64,000 nt of DNA from Trichostrongylus colubriformis (taxonomy: Eukaryota; Nematoda; Chromadorea; Rhabditida; Trichostrongylidae). The notes under the pieces were generated by a model. The model worked only from the letters and a program-made list of their open reading frames with translations, was not told the origin of the DNA and did not search any database. Positions 1-13,300 of this stretch are shown piece after piece (position 1 is the stretch's first letter; every line of letters begins with the position of its first letter). Position numbers and translations under genes: made by a program. The DNA lies in contig OZ022261.1 in assembly GCA_963978905.1 (NCBI GenBank), positions 18,647,582 to 18,711,581 of the forward strand, read 5' to 3'.

Positions 1-1309
1 GGTTAAGTACTTCTATCCCCCAGAACGAGTGCGGTACCATTTTTCCGAAGGGATGGAAAAGTCGGCTGACCTGTCTGTGCAATTGTTTTCGGATTCGACC
101 ACTAGACCATGATAGTTAGAGGGCGCCACTTGTAACTGCACTACCTCCGTCTCAGCCGATATTGAGGCAGAAACACAAGCTACAAGGTGATGACAAGCAC
201 AAATCGTGCAACTGATCTTGAGTAATTCTTCACGGGTCCATAAAACAAGTTGTAAGAATAGTTAGTATAAAATATCGAAACATCCTCAGATGAGAAGGTA
301 TTTTTTGCGATTCGCAGTGATTTCATGAGAGAAACCTGTATTTAATCGTATAGAACAAGTGAATGTAATGTATGCTAATACTGTCATTCTGTTGCAGTTA
401 CTACTGTGCGGACAGTCCAGTACCAAACGAACCTCCATCGACACCACACAACAGGTTTTTTCCAGTTGACCACTTGTAGGTATTTTAAAGTTGGAAAAGC
501 GTTTAATTAGATTTTGAGACTTGCTCTTCAGAGATTGAAGCGCACTTTTTTGCAACAGTTTTCGATGTTGACTTCCTAGCTATCTGAGTTAAAAGAGTTA
601 TGAGTGGACTTTTTCACTCAGTGAAGGAAGCGATCAAGAGCCCTCTGATTTTTTATCGCATGCAACACTCGCAGTGAAAATCATTTTCCTAAGTCTCAGT
701 AGAGCTCGTATTTTGAATTGACCAAGCAACTTTGAAGTCCCTGAAGCGTCGATACCTGTTGTTATCGTGGTCCTTGCAGTTATCATAGGATAAATCACTT
801 TCATTCTATCTATTGTACTAACCAGCGAGAGAATTATGAGTGTGAGCTGGACTTTTCCAAACCACAAAAACTGGTGACACGTGGCGTCTGTCGTACTTGA
901 GTGATCCTCCGATCGAATTCCAGACGAATGTCCACCGAGGCGATTGGCCCTCCATTTTTTGAAGTCAGCAAGTTGGCAACAGCTTGTATGGAAATATGAA
1001 AACACTGACCTGACGTCAGCTAGGTCCCACGCGTCATTGCATAAGCCAAATCCAATGCAAATCTCGCTACAGTTCTAAATGAAAGAAGATTCATGAGGAA
1101 TCGTCGTGCTTTATGCTTTGCTATTATTAAAAGATCCATTGAATATATGGAGTGATCACGTTCCGGTATGTGCACAATTACGAGCATTCTGCGCTTAAAT
1201 ACCATTCTCCAGAACGAATACACGCACTTATGATCTGTTCACGCCAGTGTTCATCAAGAATTTGTTTACATTCTTCTCTAGTGTGTACGACTCGGATCCG
1301 CGAGAGACG
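1..1309. other. Upstream region with no recognised gene
   Basis: Only short open frames without recognisable motifs are present on either strand. The stretch probably contains the promoter of the IRG-like gene, but no defined element can be pointed to. Confidence 0.4.
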
Positions 1310-1397
1310 ATGGTATTGGCTGGTACTCCTCCTCCAGATCGTCCGCCTCCGCCTCCACCGGATGAAGAGCTTCATAACTGTAACGGGAGCTACTTTG
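1310..1397 (+). CDS. Candidate first exon, proline-rich N terminus
   Basis: The ATG at 1310 opens a proline-rich stretch (GTPPPDRPPPPPPDEE) that runs to a possible donor GTGAAAGT after base 1397, in phase 1. An in-frame upstream ATG lies at 1247. The composition matches the proline-rich exon at 1776-1919. I could not find an exon that joins the two in a compatible phase, so this exon may belong to an alternative 5' end or not be used. Confidence 0.35.
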
Positions 1398-4300
1398 GTG
1401 AAAGTACTATCATAGTCAGTTTTCGAAATTATAGAAAGCTCTGTTCTTTCATTTAGGTTTTATCAGAATTTTTTTAATTTTTGAACTAATCTATTTGTTT
1501 TTGTAATACGGCCCGCACATGTATGGAACAGGACACTCGAACTCGGTCAGGTCACGCGAGGAGGAGGCGAAGGCGCTGTCACAACAGCACCAACTAGTGG
1601 CACGAGGTGACACCATTCTCAAGGCACGGAACCCAGCTCGAGTGTTCTGTCACACCCCCCCCCCAAAAAAAAACAACTGCATTTTTAACTGCGGTCTCGC
1701 GACGTGCGGTCTGGGCTTTTTGCGTGAGTCAGCAATTCGAGTCACAGTTGCCAGTACGCGCAACTTGCCTCGCAGCACGTCACAATGCGATTTATGGACC
1801 TAATGTCGCATGGCTCCGTTCAGCAGTCAGACGAGGGTTCAAATCCACCTCCACTACCGCCGATGCCTGCGCCTCGAACTGGCTTCCCCGTTATAAAAAG
1901 AAATATAATATATGCAAAGGTATGAGCTAAGTCATTTCGTACTATGTTTACTTCACATTTGAACTGTACATTCAGGATCGAATAAGCCAGTTTGATGCTT
2001 TGAATACTACCAATCGGCCGAAAAGCAAACAAAGTGAAGAAACCCATCAAATGAAAGATTATTTTGCTCGACGTGACAGTTCACGCTTCCAACCGTTCGG
2101 TTATACTCCACTCACCGAATCGAGTACTGCTACAACAAAGGTTTCAACGACATCATTCCGTACATCATCCCCATCTAATTAATGCTGACATAAGGACTTT
2201 TCTAAATTCTTCCTGATTTATTCTATTCTATCCGATTTCAGTCAAACTATGATGAATACCCTATTTACAATCCTGTCAGTGACTACACATTCAGAAGTGG
2301 CATGACGTTCCAACAGGGAGCGTACCCTATTGATACAGTAAGTTTATGCGTTGAAATTCCCAACAGATCACCCCATTCGTTAGCGTTTCTTAAGAGCCAC
2401 ACTCCATGCTTACTAGTGGGTGGGCGCCATCTTGGTCCTCATTGGTGGGAAGAGGCGCCTGGCGTGAAATGCGGTTTCATGAAGCGCCTAGCGGCATCCT
2501 TCAACCGAAGACCAAGATGGCATTCATCTCCTTTGTATGGTGACTCGTAGAAGTGACATGTTTAGACCCGCATCAACATCGGTTTCGTTGGACGGCAAGG
2601 AGCTGGAAAGTCCACATTAATAAACGCTATACGTGGTTTGACCCTGACTGATCTACAAGCTGCTGGTCGTCATCCCTGCAATCACATGGAACCCTTTCGG
2701 TAAGCTCGCAGTAACAGGGATAAGGGAATGCTCGAATGCATAATTTTCATATACTGAAATACTTTCTTTCAGTTTCATCGAAGAGGAATTTCAAAACATG
2801 ATTCTTTGGGAAATACCGTATCCCCGTGCTTTTGCTTCGGTATCTGATATTTACGACAGGAACATGGGTTATGATCGTTTCTATGAGTGAATGCTTCTTA
2901 CTTGTTGTTCTTACCTTTTATTGCCTGGAATAGAAGGCTTTGAGATTCCATTTAAATTGATACATCATTTGATTGACATTCTTTCCAGGTCTCATAAATT
3001 AAACTTATTTCGACGTATTTTCCTCTTGATTGCCGATGGCGCTCCTCACGATGACGACATTTCCTTCGCAAGAATTGTGCATTCAAGGTACTTATTCAGT
3101 ACTATTCTTGAAGGCAATTTCACGTCACAGGAAGGACGTTTGTTGGATCGCCAGTGGTTGAAGGTCTTCAAGAATTCTGAGCCACACCCCCGGTGTCCGG
3201 GGGCTGAGACGAGACACCACCAAACTCTCCTATCAGTGATAATCTTGCGAATTCCCTCCTCACACAAGGGTGGATGTATCTATAGGGCTAATGCTTATCC
3301 CTGTTGTGAGGGACGGAGAGATATGTATGTAGTGTCAAGCTAGGAGCTCCTACATACTACACGCATGGCTTGCAAATCAAATCCCTGCTCAGTTCCCTTC
3401 CACCGATAACCAGAGCTTTTCATTTCATCGGGGTGAATATTGCGACTATGTAGTATCGTCTGGGCTCGACCCTCAGCAAGGAGCAACTAGTGGCATCGCG
3501 AATGCATGCGGTTTGGGTCCAGTCAAAGATGACCGGCACGCCCAAGGAACTGACTTAAAATCAGTGAGGAGGATCGAACAATGCTATAATAATGCTCTCT
3601 TCCATAATATTGTTTGAGAGAATAGCAAATGGCCTGTAACTAGGGAATGTGTTGTTTTTTGAGATCCACTTTGATTTTCGAAGCTACAGCGTCCTCCTTG
3701 GACATGCCTTTGTTTGACTGCGCAAAAAATATGTGTATACTAGCCACTATGTTCGTGCAGTGCGATTCAAATGACATCTTTAGACGTACGCACCTGACTA
3801 TGCTTTCTACGAAGTCAGACGATGACCTCGACGCCGAGGCAAGGGAATTCGGGCGTTCAATCGATAGTTCACTCAGAAGAGAATACGATGCCAGAGGAAG
3901 TTTTGCACTCATTTGATTCCAGTGTCTTTGTCATTTTTTATCGTATTTAATTTAGCCCGAAGTGTTTTCACAAAATCATTGATGATGAAGGCGCAGATAC
4001 TAACGTCTGTCGAGCTACTTCTCATCAGTAGTCCCGTTGTGAAGAATCTACTCAGTGGAACGATTGGGTATGTCTACTAATCGGATAGATTGACCTGAGA
4101 GCCACCAGAATAGGAAGCGAGGTGAGAGGGGGGGGGGGATGAGAGGACGAAAGCGTATTTGGGAACAGTATCATGCGTATACGATCGTTTCGGAAGAAAT
4201 AATCTGTAGCGACTCGCGTTAAAAAACGCATCTTTGGGGCAATCCTAGCAAGTTACACTTCGAGCTGCACGTTTCAATGGTTGATGGTTCAGTTCCCTGC

Positions 4301-7300
4301 AGGTGGTGGGCAGAGAAGGCGGCTGTCATTTGGTCTCGCCTAGGGCGATTTTGGTTCCAATCATGATGACCTTATGCAAGGAACAAACAGCAACAAACAA
4401 GTGCAGCAATCAAGGTATAAGCGAACGAGTAAGAAAAAAGTGTTCATGGTTGAAGGTCCAATGAATTCACACTGGACGTCTTAGCAAGGCATCGTGTGTG
4501 TACTTGCGGCAAACTGAAAAAAAAAACCGGAAGGGATCAGGCCAAGGTTGCCTCTCCAAGGTGTTCAAGGTTGATATGTTCATGCTACTTACAGATACCT
4601 TCATTACAAACTGGATGAGGATAGATTACTGGAGTTACTTGAACTTGGACCAGGATGCCACTATACCTTGGAGAATCAACTTAGAAAAAAGGTACGAAGT
4701 TACGACGTCCATTAACTTAAATCAATTTAATTCACTTCAACGATCGAGGGTTGGCGCATATTTTTCATTGTCACTCGCAGTTGTACTTCACTGAAGGCTG
4801 TTTTATGAATTCGCATTCATACTCGGAGACGCGATCGCGATTGACATAACACAGTGCTCGTGATCAATCGTTAATATGCTAAAAAATGCACTTTAATCCA
4901 TCTTGGGAGCTATTTGTTTTGTTAGTGTTGCTCAGTTCGCGATAATTGTGCTTCGATTCCATCCGTGAGTAGACAGTCCTTCCCGAAACTGCAAAGGCTG
5001 TATCTTACCGTATCCCCGAGTAATAAGCATGAGTACTAACATTCCGGAAAGTTCTCAGCGTTTTGAGTGTTTTATTTTAAACGATCATAACTTTCTCAAT
5101 ACTCACCGGGTTTGATCGAAATGAGCACCGTTCGAATCAGCACACTCTTGCCAATGTGACACTAGTCGATAAAACTCATCAACGACATACCTGGGTGCTT
5201 GGAAATCGACGAAATCCATTAAGGTTTTTGCCTGGTCCTGATTGATGAAGTATTTTCCAGCAAGGACATTCCGAAAATGTTCGAAATGGTGGGAAGGTCT
5301 GAGGAATATGGTGGGTGAGGCAGAACTACAATCCTCGATTCTAAAATTTATGGGCGATGATTTGTGAAACGTGTGGGCGGGCGTTGTCATGCAAAAGAAT
5401 AGGATCCTTTCTGTTGACAAGTGGTGGCTGCAGCTGACACAGTTTTCGGTACATTACGTCGTTGTCTTCACTTGAGGACTCTGCTGTGATGGCATGGTCT
5501 GGTGATAGGAAGTTATTGTGGATCACACCAGCCGATGACCACAACACTGTGACCATAATCTTTTTTCGTGAGGATTCAGCTTTGGAAGTTGCCTCGATAG
5601 TTCGTTGGCATCCAACCACTGCTCGGAACGTCTTCTATTATCATACATGGTCCAGTTTTCATCACAGGTGACAATTCTGTCCAAAAACGAGTCGTTTCTG
5701 TTGCGCAAAAGCAGTGAAGAAGAAGCCTCGAGACATACCTATTTCTGCCGGTGACTCGAATTGTGGGGCACTCACTTGTCGAGTTTTTTCACCTTCCCAG
5801 TTTTTACCTTCCCTTCCCTCGACAGATATTGCTTCAGGTCGACCGCTACGAGGTTCATCTCCGAAGCTGAAACTCCAGAACGGAATTTGTTGAACTATAG
5901 TCACACGGTGCTTTCTCCGACACTATTGGGCCCCACACCCGGGTAATTTGTCGAGCTGTCTGCGAATTCACTCAATTTTTAGTTGAAGAAAAATATCGTC
6001 CGAAGTTGCATTTTTGACCTGCTTCGAAAAGAAAAAGTCTTGGAAAAAAAAAAGGGGGAGGGGGGAGGGGTTTCAAGCAGTGTGTGAAACGGCATTTATA
6101 CCATCAGATAGCGCAAAATTCTCTTCGAGATGTACTACTGAGAAGCAAGGGACGATTAGTTTTTAATCAGGGATGAATGTATGAAAATTGTAAAGAACTT
6201 TCCGGACAACCTAACAGTAGGACCATGCAGAATCCCTAAGTTAGGCGGCAGTCGTTGTCTCAAGATGACAGTCACACGCCATTAATTTAAAGACCGAGGC
6301 AATAATGGCAGCCACTTGATATAAAGGCAGCTTTATCACAAATAAAGAATCGCAGGATTCTGGACTATAACATCAATTAGGAACTAGTTTCAAGGCCCCA
6401 TTCGGTTTGTGATCTCGTTTAAGCCAGAGATCGAGAAGGCTTGTTTCTTATTTTCAGATGTGTATTGAACAATGTGAGAGATTTTATCACGAGAAACTCA
6501 AGAGACTTCTACAAAATCGGTTTCAAAAATCGTTGCAAAAGAATTTTTGAGCCTTATAGGCTATATAGGCTTATGCGGTTAAGAATTCCTCGCTCTCTAT
6601 AAAACTCATAATGAAACCACCCTCAAATATTAAACGGTTACTCACCTACTCTAGGCCCCATGAGAATAAATGCGGGAGGGAGGGCTGCAGTTTGCACTCA
6701 CGATATAATATGCCAACTCCGGGGGCAGTATACTTGATAATTTTTCAAGGATGTGGGCAAAAACACGTGGGAGAAACAAAAAGGTCCCTTTTCAAACGAT
6801 TGGACGCGCACGGCCTTTTTAAACCCTACATCACATTCGAGTGATAGTTTTTCCAAGCATAGGACACCAAAACATGCCTACGAAGAGCCCCCAGCCTTGT
6901 CGTTGACGCACTGCACCGCTCCATTGAAAGTGCGATGGAAAAGAAAATTCTCGAGGCTTCGGAAATAACAAGATCATTCCCACAGATAAATGGCAAAGAC
7001 GAGCTGTGTGACTCTCTTGAGCTAATCACATGACTATGGTGTTATGCACTGTGGCATGAATGTGATACCAAACGCCATCACAGTCATAGCACATCTGTGC
7101 TATTCAATGGTTAGATCAGGGTAGGTCAACCGAGTCTGCTCCATCACCAGGGATCCCTAACAAGGCAGTAAGGATAGTGCTCCAGTGACAGCAGCAAGTG
7201 TGTATAGTACAAAAAATCAGAGCGGCTCTGAAATAGTCTTCCGATAGGATTTTATTTTCTACCATTTCAGACTTGAGAAAAGCGCTAGGCGCCGAAAGCT

Positions 7301-10300
7301 TGCCTGTAAGGCTCAAAAACCCTTTAGCAACGATTTCTGCAACTGATTTTGTAAAAGCCTTTCGAGTCTTCTGGAGTAAAATTTGCAAGTCTCACATTGT
7401 TCAAGATCAACATGAGACTTCGGGACAAGACAATGCTCAAACTCTTATTTTTAGGCTTTTTGAAGTTTCACACATTCGAAGTATTTGCCCCACCTTCACT
7501 TGCATTTTCTCTAACAACTTATACTTATGGATAGTGGAATTTTCCTTTCATTTGTGAAATGTGTGGAGCCATCCTTGATTTGAAATTGTTTTTCTCAGAG
7601 GGATGCCGACAATGTGCGACGGCCTGCAGCACTGGACCGTAGTATAGAAGATGCCACGATTATGGTGCGTTATAATTGACTTTTCCTTGTGATTGGGGGT
7701 ATGCGATCTATTGTAGTGAGAAATGGCTATAGTCAATCGGGCGAAGTTGCTTGGATGGGAAAACTGCGGCCCTGAATTCTCAAATATTATTTATTGGGTG
7801 TGTGCATTATAACGGATTTTCGCGCGGCTGCGCGCGGCGAGCGGCTCGGCGGGTGCGAGTACCAGTGGCAGGGCATGACAGCCTTCAAGCGAGGCAGTGT
7901 GGCATGGGTGGAGGAGGCAGGGTGGCATGGGTACAGGAGGCAGTATGGCGTGGGTGGAAGTGCAGCCACGCTCTGCCGGGCTTCCAAGGGCGATCGATTC
8001 GGCAAGTCGTACTGATGGCGCAGCGAGTGCACGCCACGAAGCGATTTTCCGTCATATGTGCACACACCCTTATCTCATATGTGGGGTGTAATGCACAGGG
8101 AGCCGGTGCAGCATCGCGAAAAACAATCCTTGCTCGCTCCTCACGCCGCACTCGCGATGTCGTGCTGGTTCCTCTTACACTTTACTTGTTAACATTATTG
8201 TATATGGCTGTTGCAAGAATGACCACGATCACCACGACTGTTCATATTTTATCCAACATTTGTAAGTGGCAAAAGTACGGAAACGTTCAGGCACAACGCA
8301 CTCGAGACACTTCGTCGACGTTTCCACCACGTCACATCCAAAAATCAACAGTTCTCGCCGATGCTGGCTTCGAGATAATGTTTGGTACTGATGATCGAGT
8401 ATTCGGTAACCTTGAACCGAAGTCGACAGTTCGACGAGCTGGCCGAGTGCGTGTAACATTTTTTCAAACTCGTGCGAAAGTAGCTTTTCTGAAACCACCA
8501 TGTAAATAGAGAAGCGAAAATGTGAAAAGGTAAAACAGTGGGCGCGATAATTCCAAAGGCAGAGATGTCAGTAGTAAAGGAAATACGGAACGAAGTGCCA
8601 GGAAATCCGAGAACTGCTGCCTTTACCACTCGTTGATTTGGTGGTGCACTTGCTTAGAGACCCGCTCTGTATGGTCGAACCCAAGGGGAACTGTGAGACG
8701 TGACTGTAGTAGTCAACTCACGGAGAGGCGGGAGGGGGGGGGGGGGGTGGGGACTGGTCCTCCTATGAAGTCCGACTTACACATACAGGACCGTTATGGC
8801 GCTTCGAGCTTGCCACCTACCGTTTCTGGAACCCTGGCGCTCATTTGTAGCGAATATATGTCGCATTGCCAAATAGCTGAACTATCATACCAACTGTCTT
8901 CAACGACAAACTCAATTTGAGGAATCGCCCGTGGAAATTTGCATTTCCCTTCCCACCATATATTATGTCGTTCTTGTTCGCCACGGAGCACATGCAAGTT
9001 TCAAGGGGAAAATCATAATAAACCAATGCATTCCCTCGAAGCCGCCACAGGTTTCGTGCACACGGGTAACGTGGGCACACATCGAGGTCGCTGAGTGCAG
9101 AGCATGGCGGTCGCCTGATCGGCGACGCGTTGTAGGGAGCAGATCAGGGCGCTGTACTATCTGCTCATCGGTAGCTGTTCAAAAGCGTTTCGTGGGAAAC
9201 TCAAACGGGTTGCTGTTTTTTGTCAATTTTCCAAATCTGCGTCAGAGCGAAGGAAACTTATGGATCGAGCTAGGCTCCGCCCACGGTTGATGGAGCTTAA
9301 CTTAGTCCATTTTTTGGTTTTTCCTCGACACTATACGTAATATAGCGATATCGAAATGAAATGGAATTATGAAATCCTCTGTCTTCATTCAATTGAAGGA
9401 ATCATGTACGGATTTCTTTAGTTGAATAGAAGTAATGAATCAACGGACTGAGCTCTTTACAGTGTTCCTGTCAACATTTCAACAGGTTTTTGGGTCCATT
9501 TCCTCAAATGATTTTTTAGACAACTTTCAATTACGGATTCATCGGTGGTCACGGTGTCGGTAAATCAGCAATGATAAACGCCATGAGGGGAATGTCTTCG
9601 AAACATCCACTAGCGGCCGGAAAGGTAATGGAAAAGGGCGTCTTGTTTGATTAGTTCATACCTTTAGCATTTACAATCCCGACTATATATTAGTAGTTTG
9701 GCAGATGTGGCATGGACACGCCAAACTATTCATGAATAATCAGGATACGTGATGATCGGCCCTATCCTTGCAAACCTCTCGTTAACATTAAAGACAAGAT
9801 TAACTCTTTTGGAGAATGAATCTGTTGGATCATGGGTGATAGATTGTCCGTAAGGATGCTCTTGCCACATTTCTCAAACTGCGAGCGGATAACAGTCCAT
9901 TTCGGAGCGCGCGATAGGGCGTGGCTTACGTACTTGGGTGGAGTGTATCAGACTCTCTTCTCCCACCACACCATTCACACTCTTACCACGCACTCTCACT
10001 CTCGCCGCTCACCCATGTACGTAGGCCACGCCCAATCAAGCGCTCCGAAATGGAGTATATGTACACACCACTACGCTCTGCCAGAAATGATGATCCACCC
10101 TAACCGCTTTTGCGACGAACGCAGAATAGAATTTCGGAAGGAGCACTTTTATCTAGTTTCCCTTGAATGGCTTGACCGAGCAATCTTTTGAATTATTTCG
10201 CACAACTGGTGCTTATTTTTTCCGAAGCAACACTGATTCACTTCCAGTCTCGTATCAAACATGGATCATGCGAACGTTTCGAATTCGACGACGATTTGCT

Positions 10301-13300
10301 CAAATACAGTGTGACATTGTGGGAACTTCACTATCCTAAGAAAATTAGCGCTTTCTTCGAATTTATCGAGTAAGTTGTTGTCTAAGAGTTACCTTACAAA
10401 TTGACCACGTTATCGTTACCGCGGTTTACGATCAGCAACCCTCACAAAGGATAAGCATCCATAGCCGAACGCTTTCGAAGCTTTTTAATGCTTCAGATTT
10501 AAAAGAATTCGAAATATTTTGAAAAGCTTATCGTGCTCACATGGGACGTAGCAAAGATATGACATGTTCCAAAAAAGTCACTTTTCTCTCACTAATTTCA
10601 ACGCTGAACTAGTTAGACTGTATAAAATTCTGACAAGACGTTTTCACAGTCAAAATCAGTGAAACACTTCACAGTGCCAATGAGTTCCGTAATGCCTTTC
10701 ACATGTGCAGGATGGGGAGCCTTTGCCAAGCTAACATGATGCGTTGTTTCAACTTGCTCCCAGCACCTCTCGTATACAAGTAATTGAACTTGCCATTATC
10801 ACTGAAACCTCCTGCAGGCAAGTTCGGGACGTTGGCAATGACATAGCTGATCATAGTGCGTTGTTTGAGCAGTGGCTGACGGTTTCATCTTCTGATGACG
10901 ATGGAGGCGGCTTGCTCTGCTTAGGAAGAAATATTTTAGGGCACTCCACCTTATTACTTTCATCACTTTCATTACTCTGTGCTTTATTTCCTTGATGGGT
11001 GTGATCCGTGATCGAAGTGGCTCTTTTTTGGCGCCTCCTATGCACTTTCTTAGTGGTTGAATACGGACGTTCCATCATACTCAAAATTCGTCAATATTTA
11101 TCGTTCCACAGTCTTGGGGCGATTCCTCCCATGTAAGTAAGGCAGTTGGTACAGAACAATTTTCCGTCTACGCAAGAGGGTATGAGAAGATTTGGGAGTA
11201 TCAGGACACTCCCATCGGGTCACGTCACACAAAAAAGTGATGGCAGCCCCTCAAGCGTGCACTACTGCGGGACTACGAGAGCACCTGGCGCGGTGATCTA
11301 TTTGTAGTGTCTTGACGCCCATAGTGAAAGGACACTTTCGATTTTGTTAGGTTTGTAAAAGGGTTTCGTGGGCCGTGCTACCTTTTTACTTTATTCTGAA
11401 CTCAGTTGCATGTCTTCGATTATGTGCATGCTATACTCTCGGAGGTGAAGTTCTCTTCATGAACCATCAGTGAAGAAACAAGAAAGGGAATTCGAGAGAT
11501 ACTGGACGTAAGGACCTTTTGTAGTTAAAATAACCATTCGTAGACCACCTTTCGAGTGTAGTGAGTAAGGGGTACGGGAAGAGAGAGTATAGGTTCAGCC
11601 GAGACATCAGGTGCTTAGAGAGCGAGAGAGATAGCGCCATTGACGAACATAGGAAACAATTCCACGTGAATTTCACCAACACGAAGACAGTTTTCACCTG
11701 AATCTACTGCGGAATGTGGTTACGAGACTTTTACACTTACATATAGGAAACAAATGAGCATATGTATTTATGGCCATACAAGCGTATTCACCTGAAGGTA
11801 TAACTACGACAATTTCCATAACAATTTTATTTTCCCTCAACTTTGACTCATTTGTGTCTGCATAAAAATTTGACCGGGTCGTTCAACAGCTCTTTAACAA
11901 TGCCCGAATAGCATGTCAAGTATGGACGACACATTGCCGTCAATCACAGCTTGAAATGGCGATCTCTTCAATCATACTATTTTTAAACCCACAATGCTAT
12001 GTGTGACTCATTGCTCTCTACTTTGTTACTTTCAGCCGTTACAATATCGCCAGTTTCACGGCTATATTCGTTCTCGTCGACGAAACCCCGTCCGATGAGG
12101 ACCTATCCTTCTCAAAGATCGCTCATCGAAGAAATGCTACAGTAGTGTTTCTATCGTCAAAAAGTGATCGTAAACTGGGTGCACGAAGTCGAAGCGATGA
12201 AATTCCTGTATGCGATCTCTTAAAACAACGATTCGTCGACAAAGGTAAGTAGTGCGACTGCTGGTTCAGTTCAGGGGGAGCTGGTGCGAAGTTGCACCAC
12301 ACGATTCCCTCTTTCGACCCTCTCCGTGGCATGATGAAAGTAACGCGCTTATCGCGCCCGTGACACTGTACTGGCTCCTCGTGAATCACACTCCTACTGC
12401 ATGACCTGATCCGATGAAAGGTCGCCTTCAGGATAATTCCTTTAATTGCTTCAGGCACTTTGTTTCCAATATCGTTATCATTTTAGGCTTATCTCGGTTC
12501 GACAGAACCCTTTCTAATAATGCTCCGGAGCTTTGCGGAAGAGTGCATGTCTTTTTTGTCAGCGCTCCTGTCTTCCGTGCATTGCGAATCGGTAAGATTT
12601 TACAGTGAATATTCTAAGATTAACTAGGTACTTCTGAAGTCTGAGCTTGGCAGCCGGGCTTCATGCTTATCCTTGCATCTCCTCTTCTCGATTTCGAATG
12701 CAATACGGGAAGAAAATTTGGAATCACAAGACACTCACTGGAATTACAGTACTTCCCCGGCTGAAGTCCTATTTCCCTCGCATTTTTGGGATTGTTGTCT
12801 CCTGTAAATAGCACCCCAACTACCCTACAATATTATTTGCGGTTATAGTTAAAATCCTGTAGGCACCACGGGAGAGTTTAAGTCGACGGTTGGATAGAAA
12901 ACCAGAAAAGCTACGTATCATGGGAGTGAAAATCCATTTACTTATTTTTGAAGTGTTTCCGGCGCACCAACGCTGACACAACGATAAGAGCTACATAAAT
13001 CTTTTGTTTGTGGCGGTAATGCATGGCGCGTGATACACTCGCTTGAAGCAGTGCACCATGGGGCTTGGGGCTCCTTTCACTGCGGATTGCGACACAATCG
13101 CTTCAAGGGACCCCGCCCCCGCGTCCGCACTATAAAAAACATAGTTCCCTATTATGTCAACCCAATTATTGCATGGTGTGCTTTTAAGAAAGCCAAGAGT
13201 CGTTTCGGCGCGCTCTTTTTTCGGGTCAGCGAAGAGGGACTAACGGACTGTTCACGTAATTATAGAGCGTGGTCCCTGCGCCATCTTCGCCCAAAGTGCA

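Noticed and set aside
1827..1850. Possible tRNA T-loop (GGGTTCAAATCC)
   Set aside because: It is inside an open proline-rich exon and no cloverleaf can be drawn around it.
3956..4040. Reading CFHKIIDDEGADTNVC with stop TAG at 4029 as the end of domain A
   Set aside because: That frame breaks phase with the upstream exon, while the frame giving VELLLISSPVVKNLL aligns with domain B and ends at a good donor.
1310..4715. SMG-9-like identity for the proline-rich P-loop protein
   Set aside because: SMG-9 also has a proline-rich N terminus before a P-loop, but the INA(I/M)RG element, the LWE strand and the TKSD motif fit IRG proteins better, and SMG-9 motifs such as SGIDxFIT and FLDTQP are absent.
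7751..8509. 252-codon open frame as a gene
   Set aside because: Most of it is GC-rich repeat sequence shared (inverted) with 16936-17179. It has no recognisable domain, and other frames over the same stretch are equally open.
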